This document shows positions 22,975-31,676 of a DNA stretch of 64,000 bases, piece after piece; position 1 is the stretch's first letter; each line of letters begins with the position of its first letter. The DNA comes from JBCCGR01 sp039029195 (GTDB lineage: Bacteria > Pseudomonadota > Alphaproteobacteria > Rhizobiales > Rhizobiaceae): assembly GCA_039029195.1 (NCBI GenBank), contig JBCCGR010000010.1, forward strand, positions 1-64,000, written 5' to 3'. The position numbers were made by a program, and so were the translations under genes. The notes beneath the pieces were generated by a model. It ran no database searches and was not told the DNA's origin. It was given only the letters and a program-made list of their open reading frames with translations.

Positions 22975-24840
22975 ATGCCGCTGTCCGATAAGATGCTCAA
23001 CGCCGAAAAAAGCCTTAGATCTCAGGCGGAAGTGGCGAGTTCCAAGCCTGATCTCGGCGACCTGCCCGAGTGGAATTTGACCGATCTGTACCCTTCAATC
23101 GACAGCGACGAGGTTAATCGTGATCTCGATTTAGCGTTGAAGCGGTCGAAAGAGTTTCAGGACAAATTTGGTGGCAAACTTGCGAAAGTGTTGGAGCAAG
23201 ATGGCGGCGATGGTCTGGCCAAACTGATTGCCGAGTATGAGGAGATCGAAGAGCTGATGGGGCGTCTTATGTCCTACGCAGGCCTCATCTACACCGGTGA
23301 TTCATCCGATCCGGAACGGGCGAAATTCTATGGTGACGTGCAGGAAAAACTGACCGCAGCCAGTTCCCACATCCTGTTTTTTACACTTGAACTGAATTCG
23401 ATTGAGGAAGACGCGATCAACGCCGCATTGGAGTCAAGTGAGAACCTTGCCCGCTATCGTCCCTGGATCGTTGACCTTCGACTCGACAAGCCACATCAGC
23501 TGGATGATCAGCTCGAAAAGCTGTTTCTCGAAAAGTCGGCGACTAGCCGGTCGGCCTTCAACCGGCTGTTCGACGAAACCATGTCGGATTTGCGTTTTGA
23601 TGTTAATGGAGAAGAACTTGCGATAGAGCCAACACTCAATCTGCTGTTGAGCAAAGATGGAGAAGTTCGAAAGTCAGCAGCGGCAGCACTTGCCAAGACA
23701 TTCTCCAAAAATCTCAAGCTATTTACACTCATCACCAACACACTTGCCAAGGATCGGGAAATCTCTGACCGCTGGCGGGGATTTGATGATGTCGCCGATT
23801 CACGCCACCTGTCGAACCGGGTGGAGGGTGAAGTTGTCAACGCACTAGCAGATGCCGTTCAAAAGGCATTCCCGCGGCTTTCGCATCGATACTATGCCTT
23901 GAAGGCAAAGTGGATGGGCAAGGATGTGCTGGACCATTGGGACAGAAATGCACCACTTCCAACCGAAACAGAACGGGTGATCGGGTGGAATGAAGCCAGA
24001 CAAACGGTTCTGTCCGCCTACTCCGGTTTTTCGCCTCAGATGGCGGAGATTGCGGATCGATTTTTCGAAAACAACTGGATTGATGCGCCAGTGCGCGCCG
24101 GGAAATCGCCTGGTGCATTTGCCCATCCTACCGTCCCGTCAGTCCATCCCTATGTTCTTCTAAATTTTCAGGGCAAACCCCGGGACGTGATGACCCTTGC
24201 TCACGAGTTGGGACACGGCGTGCATCAGGTTCTTGCCGGGCAACAAGGTGCGCTCATGGCGCAAACTCCGCTGACATTGGCAGAAACAGCCAGCGTATTC
24301 GGTGAGATGCTGACGTTTCAGTCACTGCTGAACAAGTGCGAAACACCAACTGAACGCAAACAGATGCTTGCACAAAAAGTTGAGGACATGATCAACACAG
24401 TCGTTCGACAAATCGCATTCTACCTTTTCGAGCGTTCTGTTCACACAGAACGTCTCAATGGCGAACTGACGTCAGAGAAACTGTGTGAACTGTGGATGGC
24501 AGTGCAACATGACAGTCTCGGCCCAAGTATACGCCTTGGAGAAGGATATGAGACCTATTGGACCTACATTCCCCATTTCATCCATTCACCATTTTACGTC
24601 TACGCCTATGCGTTTGGCGATTGCCTGGTAAACTCACTGTACGCAGTTTACCGGAACGCAGAATCCGGATTTCAGGAACGGTACTTCGAGATGCTGGGTG
24701 CAGGAGGCACCAAGCATCATTCCGAGCTATTGGCTCCCTTTGGGCTGGATGCTTCTGATCCCGCATTTTGGGAGAAAGGGCTTTCCGTTATTGATGGCTT
24801 TATTACCGAGCTGGAGGAGCTCGACGCAGCGTCTGCTTGA
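22975..24840 (+). CDS. pepF: M3-family oligoendopeptidase F
   Basis: 621 residues, normal for PepF. The zinc motif is LAHELGHGVHQ at about 408-418, with the third ligand in LAETASVFGEML about 25 residues later. The C-terminal SIRLGEGYETYWTYIPHF and FYVYAYAFGD blocks are typical of the family. It is a cytosolic metallopeptidase that degrades peptides of roughly 7-17 residues. The first ATG was kept; an ATG six codons later is possible. Confidence 0.93.
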   Translation: MPLSDKMLNAEKSLRSQAEVASSKPDLGDLPEWNLTDLYPSIDSDEVNRDLDLALKRSKEFQDKFGGKLAKVLEQDGGDGLAKLIAEYEEIEELMGRLMSYAGLIYTGDSSDPERAKFYGDVQEKLTAASSHILFFTLELNSIEEDAINAALESSENLARYRPWIVDLRLDKPHQLDDQLEKLFLEKSATSRSAFNRLFDETMSDLRFDVNGEELAIEPTLNLLLSKDGEVRKSAAAALAKTFSKNLKLFTLITNTLAKDREISDRWRGFDDVADSRHLSNRVEGEVVNALADAVQKAFPRLSHRYYALKAKWMGKDVLDHWDRNAPLPTETERVIGWNEARQTVLSAYSGFSPQMAEIADRFFENNWIDAPVRAGKSPGAFAHPTVPSVHPYVLLNFQGKPRDVMTLAHELGHGVHQVLAGQQGALMAQTPLTLAETASVFGEMLTFQSLLNKCETPTERKQMLAQKVEDMINTVVRQIAFYLFERSVHTERLNGELTSEKLCELWMAVQHDSLGPSIRLGEGYETYWTYIPHFIHSPFYVYAYAFGDCLVNSLYAVYRNAESGFQERYFEMLGAGGTKHHSELLAPFGLDASDPAFWEKGLSVIDGFITELEELDAASA

Positions 24841-24938
24841 TCCCAAACAGTGAAAAATTGGCGGGTCTCGAAATTATCGAATTTCCGTGCAATAATTCGA
24901 ACAACGACAATCGTCTGAAGTTGGAGAGGACAAGACGC

Positions 24939-25328
24939 ATGTTGAGTAAAGGGCGTTTTAGTGCAGCAATTCTAGCCGGTGTGATGGCTGCTGTGCTTTC
25001 CGGGTGTTCGAATGGAAACCAGCCTCGCCCGGCAAAACTTCAGGTAAATACAAAACCGACAGATTTGCGGGGAGAATGGGTGCAGGTCGGCGGACCGCTT
25101 CTGGCGAAGTTCACAGGAAGCGAGTTTGAATCGATCAACACCCAGACAAATGATGTGGTCGCTGCAGGAGCCTATAAATTCAATTCCGAGAGCGACATCC
25201 AACTTGAATGGGTAGGCGCGATATCACAGGGCAAGCAAACCGCGACCTGTGCACTCAGCACTCCACAATTGTTGAGTTGCAAGCCTTCAAACGGATCCGG
25301 GTTTCAGTTGCAACGGGTATCCACCTGA
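24939..25328 (+). CDS. Lipoprotein with AprI/Inh-like protease-inhibitor domain
   Basis: 129 residues from the ATG at 24939, chosen for GGAGAGG upstream and because it gives a proper lipoprotein signal with lipobox LSGC (cysteine at about residue 25). The mature part (LRGEWVQVGGPLLAKFTGS to CALSTPQLLSCKPSNGSGF) resembles the lipocalin-like Inh fold, in which a W-x-L/V strand begins the domain and two cysteines form a disulphide. Inh proteins inhibit secreted metalloproteases. The match is by pattern only. Confidence 0.6.
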   Translation: MLSKGRFSAAILAGVMAAVLSGCSNGNQPRPAKLQVNTKPTDLRGEWVQVGGPLLAKFTGSEFESINTQTNDVVAAGAYKFNSESDIQLEWVGAISQGKQTATCALSTPQLLSCKPSNGSGFQLQRVST

Positions 25329-25509
25329 CGCGCAGCACATCTCGTGTGTCGAACAAAGCCGACTGACGATCTTTATTGAAAGTTCGATACTGATCGTCAT
25401 TCTAGATGCATGACGATTTGACGCTATTCGTACGGCATTCAGCTCTTGCTGATCAGGGCCTGGTTGATGTAAGCGGTTGCAAGGTCGCGAAATATTGTAG
25501 GAAGCTGTT

Positions 25510-25665
25510 ATGGCTGATCAAAACCCGGTTACAGATATCCAGGTTGGTGCTGAGATGGATTATCCCGAGCACGAGAAGACCTACAACATTTTCCTCGCCC
25601 TCTCTAAGTGGGGTGTGATCTTCAACGTGGTCCTGCTGATCCTGATGGCCATATTCCTGCTCTGA
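25510..25665 (+). CDS. aa3-type cytochrome c oxidase subunit IV
   Basis: 51 residues, with AGGAAG before the ATG. An N-terminal soluble part containing DYPEHEKTYNIFLALSKWG is followed by one transmembrane helix (VIFNVVLLILMAIFLL) at the very C-end. This is the small bacterial CoxIV subunit that packs against aa3 oxidase; it is not needed for catalysis in Paracoccus. No other oxidase gene is in the window, and its separation from them is normal. Confidence 0.88.
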   Translation: MADQNPVTDIQVGAEMDYPEHEKTYNIFLALSKWGVIFNVVLLILMAIFLL

Positions 25666-25737
25666 TCACTTCCGATTCCCTACAACAAGCTGAAGCGCGC
25701 GCGTCGATTATCCAACCATCGCGTGTGTATGGTATGA

Positions 25738-27210
25738 TTGGTGCACCGTGATTCCTCCCAGGTGCATGAAGCCTTGTCAGACCAAACGCCCACTTCTTCT
25801 CCAAAATTGTCCCCCCGAAAGGGAAAGCAGGCCGTTGTGGTTATCCATGGCATGGGGCAACAGCGCCCCATGCAGACAATTCGGCATCTCGTGCGATCTG
25901 TTTGGAGTCTTGACCTCTCCCTGACAGATGGCCTGTCTCATGATCATGCGCGCACTCGAGATAGCGACACCGGCGAGGAAATCAACGTTCACTGGGCGGT
26001 GCCGGACAACCGAACCGGTTCGGCAGAACTTCGTCGCATCACAACGCCGCGCAACGACAGCGGGTTGAGAACGGACTTTTACGAATTTTATTGGGCTGAC
26101 ATCATGGTCGGCAATCAATTGTCTCAATTGGGTCAACTGGTTAAGCAGATGCTGTTTCGGAAGTGGAGCGATGTGCCGGACAATGTTCGCTCACTTTACA
26201 TCCTGTACTGGATCGTGGTGCTCGCATTCCTCGCCCCTGTATTCATCTCGCTTTATTACGCAATTGCAGCCGGCAAGTTGCACTATTTTGTTGCCTGGTC
26301 GATGGTTTCAGCGATTGGCTTCTGGATGGTGAACGCATTTGTTTTACCAACCTACGGAGATGTTGCCAGGTACGCACTTGCCACACCTGAAACAGTTGGG
26401 AAGAGGCAGGAGGTGCGTGATCGAGGGCTCAGGCTTCTCAAGTCTCTAAATGATGACCCGGATTACGATCGGGTGGTGGTTGTCAGCCATAGCCTGGGGA
26501 CAATTGTAGCTTATGATGTTCTCAATCTTCTATGGTTTGAGTGTCGACCGGATCCTGACAATCCTCCGGGCCAGAAGGCCGTCAAGGCGATGCGAGATGT
26601 CAACCGCTTTGTGAAGGATATGCCAAATTCGGTTGAACAGCGCGACGAATTCATTGCTGCGCAAAGAAAACTGTTTCGACAACTGAGCAATCCTGAGTTG
26701 GAAGGCACAAAACCCTGGAAAATAAGTGATTTCATAACCGTCGGTAGTCCGCTGACCCACGCCAATTTTCTTCTGAGCGCCAACGATAGAGCTTTTGCGG
26801 ATGAAAAAGCGGAACGCCTCTACTCGCTTTGCCCGCCCGCACCGGACAAGGAAGGCGGTGACACCTATCTTTACCATCCCCGTGGCTCCAGAAAGGCCTA
26901 CGCCCACCATGCGGCTGTATTCGCAGCCACCGCCTGGACTAATATCTATGATCCAGCTGACAGAATATTCTGGGGAGATTTCATCTCAGGCCCGCTGCGG
27001 GAGAAGTTTGGATACGGCATCAACGAAATCGCCGTGAAAATGAAATGGCCTGGCGGGTCTAGGTTTGTCACCCATACTCTGTATTGGAACGACGACGCGG
27101 ACAGCACACTGGTTTCGGCAGACCATCCCAACACGGTCTTGAGCAGGCACAAAAAACCACACATTTCCACCTTAAGGGAAGCAATTTCGCTTGAGGGAAT
27201 TAACGGGTAA
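25738..27210 (+). CDS. Membrane protein with alpha/beta-hydrolase-like motifs, function unknown
   Basis: Up to 490 residues; the start (TTG 25738, GTG 25741 or GTG 25762) is not decided by a clear ribosome site. The hydrolase-like features are the oxyanion-type strand VVVIHGMGQQRP (about 33-44) and the nucleophile elbow VVVSHSLGTIVAYD (about 253). Two helices (YILYWIVVLAFLAPVFISLY and the next hydrophobic span, about 153-200) split the domain. A conserved-looking ITVGSPLTHANFLLS and Asp/His positions near the end could complete a triad. It may be a membrane-anchored lipase or esterase. It is convergent with the TPR lipoprotein, with eight bases between stops. Confidence 0.65.
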   Translation: MVHRDSSQVHEALSDQTPTSSPKLSPRKGKQAVVVIHGMGQQRPMQTIRHLVRSVWSLDLSLTDGLSHDHARTRDSDTGEEINVHWAVPDNRTGSAELRRITTPRNDSGLRTDFYEFYWADIMVGNQLSQLGQLVKQMLFRKWSDVPDNVRSLYILYWIVVLAFLAPVFISLYYAIAAGKLHYFVAWSMVSAIGFWMVNAFVLPTYGDVARYALATPETVGKRQEVRDRGLRLLKSLNDDPDYDRVVVVSHSLGTIVAYDVLNLLWFECRPDPDNPPGQKAVKAMRDVNRFVKDMPNSVEQRDEFIAAQRKLFRQLSNPELEGTKPWKISDFITVGSPLTHANFLLSANDRAFADEKAERLYSLCPPAPDKEGGDTYLYHPRGSRKAYAHHAAVFAATAWTNIYDPADRIFWGDFISGPLREKFGYGINEIAVKMKWPGGSRFVTHTLYWNDDADSTLVSADHPNTVLSRHKKPHISTLREAISLEGING

Positions 27211-27218
27211 CAGTCCGT

Positions 27219-28049
27219 TTAACCGCGTCGGGTTCTGTCAACTCCTGCGACAGCCGGAGCATAGCGGGGATTGAGCGACTTCGCCCGTGCGTAGGAGCGG
27301 AATGCCCGCTTTCGATCTCCGCGCAATTCATAAACGAGCGCCTGATTTGCCCAGGCTTCGGCGTATCTGCCATTCAGCTTCAACGCTTTGTTGAAATCGT
27401 CCAGCGCATTTTGCTGAGAGTTCAGTGCGAGATAGGAAACGCCTCGCGCATTGTAAGGAGCGGCGGCCGCATCATTTAGTGAGATGGCCGTCGAAAAATC
27501 CTCAATGGCAAAATCATGCTCACGGCGCGTCTGATAGATCAGACCGCGGTTGTGAAATGCTCTGGGATCCGTGGTATCAAGTTGAATGGCGCGATTGTAG
27601 TCGGAAAACGCCTGATTGACGTTGCCGGAATCCCGATAAACGTTGCCCCTGCCGATGTAGGCTACATCATATAGAGGGTTGATGCGGAGCGCGCGGTTAT
27701 AGTCTTCAACTGCCTGCTTGTACTGTCCGGTTCTGCGATAAAGCAGGCCCCGGTTGGCATAAGCTTGATAAAACTGGTTATTGAGTTGGATCGCCTTGTT
27801 AAAATCCTGGAGCGCTTCGCGGTTCTTCCCTGCCCGACCGTAAGCCGTTCCCCGCACATTGTAGCTCTCGGGGTCGTTTGGATTGCGCTCAACAACCGCT
27901 GTCAGCGAAGCAATATTTGCCTCAGACCCCTGCTCTCGCTCAACATTGATCGCATTGGGTACGGTTGTGCCGGTGCATCCAGCCAGTCCCAACAGCAAAG
28001 CCACGCCGATCAGACCGCTGCATTTGGAACGGAACACTGATTTGGTCAT
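27219..28049 (-). CDS. TPR-repeat lipoprotein
   Basis: 276 residues from the ATG at 28049, which gives a lipoprotein signal with lipobox LAGC (cysteine at about 25); a longer frame starts at 28100. About six tetratricopeptide repeats follow, each with the A-Y-x-N/R-G-x-x-Y pattern (AYANRGLLYRRTGQYKQAVE, AFHNRGLIYQTRREHDFAIE). This is the NlpI-like class of outer-membrane-anchored scaffolds. Binding partners cannot be predicted. Confidence 0.87.
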   Translation of the reverse strand: MTKSVFRSKCSGLIGVALLLGLAGCTGTTVPNAINVEREQGSEANIASLTAVVERNPNDPESYNVRGTAYGRAGKNREALQDFNKAIQLNNQFYQAYANRGLLYRRTGQYKQAVEDYNRALRINPLYDVAYIGRGNVYRDSGNVNQAFSDYNRAIQLDTTDPRAFHNRGLIYQTRREHDFAIEDFSTAISLNDAAAAPYNARGVSYLALNSQQNALDDFNKALKLNGRYAEAWANQALVYELRGDRKRAFRSYARAKSLNPRYAPAVAGVDRTRRG

Positions 28050-28103
28050 CGTGTTGGGTCCGGTCGGATGGAAAGAGCCGTCCAAAACACTTCGCTCCAC
28101 TTA

Positions 28104-28140
28104 CAAAACAAGGCGGCCAGCTTTTTGCCGAACCGCCTTT
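28104..28140 (-). terminator. Rho-independent terminator after rpsU
   Basis: On the minus strand AAGGCGG and CCGCCTT form the base of a stem extended by further pairs around an A-rich loop, followed by TTGTTTTG. Confidence 0.8.
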
Positions 28141-28179
28141 CCAATGCTCTAGCGATAAAAGTGGCGAGACCGCGGCAAC

Positions 28180-28407
28180 CTAGCGAGAGGCAGATTTACC
28201 CGGAATCAAACCTTCACGCTGCGCCCGCTTACGAGCCAGCTTACGTGCGCGGCGCACAGCTTCAGCCTTCTCACGAGCGCGTTTCTCTGAGGGCTTTTCA
28301 TAGAAATTCCGCAATTTCATTTCGCGGAACACGCCTTCGCGCTGCAATTTCTTTTTCAGAGCACGAAGGGCCTGATCAACATTATTGTCTCGTACGACGA
28401 CTTGCAC
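28180..28407 (-). CDS. rpsU: 30S ribosomal protein S21
   Basis: 75 residues from the GTG at 28407, which gives the standard S21 opening (VQVVVRDNNVDQALRALKKK); an upstream in-frame ATG at 28437 would add ten unrelated residues. The C-terminal half is the usual basic helix (KAEAVRRARKLARKRAQREG). S21 takes part in initiation by helping base-pairing near the anti-Shine-Dalgarno sequence. A perfect palindrome lies about 100 bases upstream. Confidence 0.93.
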   Translation of the reverse strand: MQVVVRDNNVDQALRALKKKLQREGVFREMKLRNFYEKPSEKRAREKAEAVRRARKLARKRAQREGLIPGKSASR

Positions 28408-28505
28408 GTTGCTTCCGTTCCTTATTTCCGAAGCCAAATTGTTGAGAGATTTGAATGCCAGTCAGGGATTTCAAGAACCTGCGCATTGGCAATACCAATT
28501 CCCCC

Positions 28506-28523
28506 TGTGGCACTGGTGCCACA
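28506..28523. promoter_or_regulatory. Perfect 18-base palindrome between purK and rpsU
   Basis: TGTGGCAC-TG-GTGCCACA: perfect eight-base arms with a two-base centre. It lies 68 bases after the purK stop and about 100 bases before the rpsU start. The two-base loop is too small for a stable terminator hairpin and there is no T-run, so an operator for rpsU is the better reading. The regulator is unknown. Confidence 0.5.
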
Positions 28524-28590
28524 AGTTGAAGCAGGCATTAGCAAAGGTGTCAGTGGTTGTCCAGCGTTTTTAAGAACGGTTGCACTTAAA

Positions 28591-29688
28591 TCAAACCGTC
28601 ACCATAGGCGTTAAAACGGTGTAGTGTCCCATCTTTCGCCCGGGGCGAACCTCTTGTTTTCCATAGAGGTTTAGGACGGCATGCTCCAAACCAAGTAGTT
28701 GATCGAGCTTCTCAACATCATCGCCAATCAAATTGAACATCTCACAATTGCTGTGCCGATCTATTTTGCCCAACGGCCAACCAGCAATTGCCCTGATATG
28801 TTGCTCGAACTGAGTCACATGGCAGACGGCTTCTGTCCAATGGCCGGAATTATGAACCCGGGGTGCGAATTCATTGGCGACGATTGATCCGTCCTGGCAG
28901 GCAAAAAACTCGACACCTGCAACACCGACATAGTCCAATGCATCCAGCAGAGCCCTTGCCTGCGCGATGGCAGAACCAACTTGCTGCGGTGACAGGCGAG
29001 ATGGCACCGTCGACTGGCGCAGAATGCCGTCTTCGTGTCGGTTTTCCGGTAAATCAAAAACAGCAAACTGACCGGAGCAAGAGCGCGCAGCAATCACCGA
29101 AAATTCGAAATCGAAGTCGACAACGCTCTCCAGAATGCAGGCAGAATTCTCAACAAGTTCGCTTGCAGCATCTTGGGAAGCCGGATCAATTGGGTCCACC
29201 CTAACCTGCCCTTTGCCATCATAACCAAACCGACGCGTTTTCACGATGCCGACTCCCCCAAACTCCACAAGCGCTTTGCGCAACTGCTCGGGATTGTCCA
29301 AGGCCCAGAACTCGGCAGTTGAAATACCAACTTCTTCAAGAAAGCGCTTCTCCGCCAGCCTGTCCTGACTGGTCGCCAACGCCTTTCGACCAGGCAAGAC
29401 AGCCACTGAGTCAACAATCTGGTCCACTGCAAAAAGATCTACATTTTCAAACTCAAAGGTCACAACCTGGCATTGGCTGGCAAACGCGCGCAACGCGTCT
29501 GCATCGTCATACGGGGCTGAGACATGGGCATTCGCACATTGCGCGGCAGGACAGTCTTCTGATGGTTCAAAAATTACGGTGCGCAAACCCAATTTTGCTG
29601 CTGCCATTGACAGCATCCTGCCAAGCTGTCCTCCACCCATAATGCCAATTGTGTCGTTGGCGGACAGTTTATGCGCTACCGTTGCCAT
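28591..29688 (-). CDS. purK: N5-carboxyaminoimidazole ribonucleotide synthase
   Basis: 365 residues. An ATP-grasp enzyme that makes N5-CAIR from AIR, bicarbonate and ATP in purine synthesis. The opening IGIMGGGQLGRMLSMAA, the ATP-binding VKTRRFGYDGKGQ (about 158), the catalytic VEFFACQDGSIVANEFAPR (about 265-283) and the ending KMGHYTVL are all PurK hallmarks. It follows purE by nine bases in the same operon. Confidence 0.96.
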   Translation of the reverse strand: MATVAHKLSANDTIGIMGGGQLGRMLSMAAAKLGLRTVIFEPSEDCPAAQCANAHVSAPYDDADALRAFASQCQVVTFEFENVDLFAVDQIVDSVAVLPGRKALATSQDRLAEKRFLEEVGISTAEFWALDNPEQLRKALVEFGGVGIVKTRRFGYDGKGQVRVDPIDPASQDAASELVENSACILESVVDFDFEFSVIAARSCSGQFAVFDLPENRHEDGILRQSTVPSRLSPQQVGSAIAQARALLDALDYVGVAGVEFFACQDGSIVANEFAPRVHNSGHWTEAVCHVTQFEQHIRAIAGWPLGKIDRHSNCEMFNLIGDDVEKLDQLLGLEHAVLNLYGKQEVRPGRKMGHYTVLTPMVTV

Positions 29689-29697
29689 GGGTGTTCA

Positions 29698-30189
29698 TCA
29701 ACCTCTTGCCGGTTCCAGAGCCACCGATTCCGATTGGCTTGCGCGCCAGCTGTCCAGACCGTTGGCGACATTTTCATCTGAAAGTGCCAATACCGAAGCT
29801 GCAAGAAGAGCAGCGTTGACAGCGCCCGCACGACCTATTGCCAACGTTCCCACAGGAATGCCGGCGGGCATCTGAACAATAGACAGGAGGCTGTCCTGTC
29901 CTGACAGTGCTTTTGATTGAATAGGAACACCGAAAACCGGCAATGAGGTCATTGATGCCGTCATCCCCGGAAGGTGAGCTGCACCGCCCGCTCCGGCAAT
30001 TATAACGTGATATCCACTCTGCCTGGCGTTCTTTGCAAATTTAGACATTCGCTCCGGCGTGCGGTGCGCGGAGATGATTTTGCAATCATATTCGATGTGC
30101 AGTGTTTCGAGCGTTTCGCAAGCATGCCGCATCGTGTCCCAGTCAGACTGGCTCCCCATTATGACGGCAACGCGCTTGGTTTCTGGCAT
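29698..30189 (-). CDS. purE: N5-CAIR mutase
   Basis: 163 residues. The class I PurE signature MGSQSDWDTM (11-20) and SAHRTPERM (about 40) bind the ribonucleotide, and AGAGGAAHLPGM is the catalytic loop. It converts N5-CAIR to CAIR, the step after PurK. purE is first in the two-gene operon. Confidence 0.97.
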   Translation of the reverse strand: MPETKRVAVIMGSQSDWDTMRHACETLETLHIEYDCKIISAHRTPERMSKFAKNARQSGYHVIIAGAGGAAHLPGMTASMTSLPVFGVPIQSKALSGQDSLLSIVQMPAGIPVGTLAIGRAGAVNAALLAASVLALSDENVANGLDSWRASQSESVALEPARG

Positions 30190-30224
30190 AACATATCCTC
30201 GCTGCTCGTGAAGAGCGCTATTGC

Positions 30225-30428
30225 CTAGGCAATGATATTCGGGATCACCCTACTCTCCAGCACCGCGATGCGGTCCTTGATATCGAGTTTCTTTTTCTTC
30301 ATGCGCTGGATCTGAAGCATATCGCATTTGCATGTGATCATCGCATCGATCGCCGCGCCGAAATCATCATGGTTTTGACGGAGCTTGGCGATCTGCAGCC
30401 GCAACTCAACCTGATCCTGATCTGACAT
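30225..30428 (-). CDS. DUF465 (YdcH-like) small protein
   Basis: 67 residues from the ATG at 30428. Nearly all helix, with the family pattern ELRLQIAKLRQNHDDFGAAI and the end MKKKKLDIKDRIAVLE. Function unknown in the family. It lies upstream of purE on the same strand, 35 bases from it, and is divergent from a second DUF465 gene. Confidence 0.85.
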   Translation of the reverse strand: MSDQDQVELRLQIAKLRQNHDDFGAAIDAMITCKCDMLQIQRMKKKKLDIKDRIAVLESRVIPNIIA

Positions 30429-30632
30429 TTGATTTGACCACCGCAAATTTCAGGCATTGCATCGACGGCAAAAGCACCCAAATCCGATAAATCTGCTTAT
30501 AGGGTCACGAATCAACAATTCACAAGACGGTCGCTATAACTATTGGGAAATTTTCCCCGCTTGAAACGAGGTTCGACAGAATCACCGATTTATGACAGTT
30601 TTGTAGCGTTGAATCCAAAAAAGGAGACGCCA

Positions 30633-30809
30633 ATGTCAGTTGAAGCACACATCAGCCAGTTGGAAACCCGTCACAGGAAACTGGACGTCGAGCTCTCGCA
30701 AATTTCGTCTAATCCGGCGGTGGACGAGCATGAACTGGCATTGCTGAAACGACAGAAGCTCCGAATTAAGGATGAGATTAATCGACTGAAGGCTGATCAA
30801 CACGCCTGA
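30633..30809 (+). CDS. Second DUF465 small protein
   Basis: 58 residues from the ATG at 30633 with AAGGAGA upstream. It has the pattern HISQLETRHRKLDVELSQ and ends LKRQKLRIKDEINRLK. It is clearly related to the neighbour at 30225-30428, though not a recent copy. The two are divergent over a 204-base region. Confidence 0.87.
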   Translation: MSVEAHISQLETRHRKLDVELSQISSNPAVDEHELALLKRQKLRIKDEINRLKADQHA

Positions 30810-30823
30810 CGCAATTGGTTCGG

Positions 30824-31582
30824 TCAGTCCAGAAAACCCGACACACCGTCAAAAACCAATTTCATTCCGACCAGCAAAATCGCGATATGGACGACTTTGT
30901 AGAATGTGTGCTGCGGGACAACCTTCACCAGCCAAGCACCGGTTATTCCGGCCGCAAATGCGGGTGGTATCAAACAGGCAGAGATAACCAGGTTTTGCGT
31001 CGAAAACTGTCCCAGCGCGGCATAGGGGACGAGTTTGATGGCGTTCACTGTGGTAAAGAACACGACGCCCGTTCCAGCGAACAACAGTTTGTCGAGCTTT
31101 AGCGGCGCCATATAAATCTGCCACGGTGGGCCTCCCGCGTGAGCAACAAAACTCGTGAACCCAGCAAGGCTACCGCAGATCGCAGCTTTTCTTGGATTGT
31201 GCGAACGTGGTGGCAGATTTGCCCGATCGAAAACGAAATAGTCCAGCCCGAACAAAACTGCTGTAACGCCGATCAAAAATCGAATTGCGTCATCGTCTAC
31301 ATAGGCGGCAACTGACCATCCTATTCCGATCCCTACGATCGCACCGGGCAGCATTAAGGTCAGACTGCGAACGTCAAATCGATGTCGGTAGAGATAGAGA
31401 CCAAGCATGTCCAATCCGACCAGCACCGGCAGCAGAATGGCGGCGGCCTGAACCGGTGGAACCGCCATAGCGAGAATTGGCGTACCAAAAATCGCCAAAG
31501 ATCCGCCGAATCCACCTTTGGACAAGCCAACACACAACGTTGCAGTGAGAGCCGCGACAATAAAAACCGGGTCAGAAAGCAT
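30824..31582 (-). CDS. TauE/SafE-family membrane transporter
   Basis: 252 residues from the ATG at 31582. About eight hydrophobic spans, with the two family repeats opening GLSKGGFGGSLAIFGTP and GFTSFVAHAGGPPWQIY. Members export sulfite, sulfoacetate or related organic anions, but no substrate can be assigned here and no sulfur genes are near. The stop is 14 bases from that of the second DUF465 gene (convergent). Confidence 0.87.
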   Translation of the reverse strand: MLSDPVFIVAALTATLCVGLSKGGFGGSLAIFGTPILAMAVPPVQAAAILLPVLVGLDMLGLYLYRHRFDVRSLTLMLPGAIVGIGIGWSVAAYVDDDAIRFLIGVTAVLFGLDYFVFDRANLPPRSHNPRKAAICGSLAGFTSFVAHAGGPPWQIYMAPLKLDKLLFAGTGVVFFTTVNAIKLVPYAALGQFSTQNLVISACLIPPAFAAGITGAWLVKVVPQHTFYKVVHIAILLVGMKLVFDGVSGFLD

Positions 31583-31676
31583 GATCGAATTTCGGCGTTT
31601 TCCCTTGTCATAGCCTTGTGGCGAGCGGCTACGCAACGTGCTGGACTCCTTTGGGAACTAAATCTATTTGAGCCCG

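Noticed and set aside
28506..28523. Sigma-54 promoter (-24 TGGCAC / -12) inside the palindrome
   Set aside because: TGGCAC is present but the required TTGC five bases later is not.
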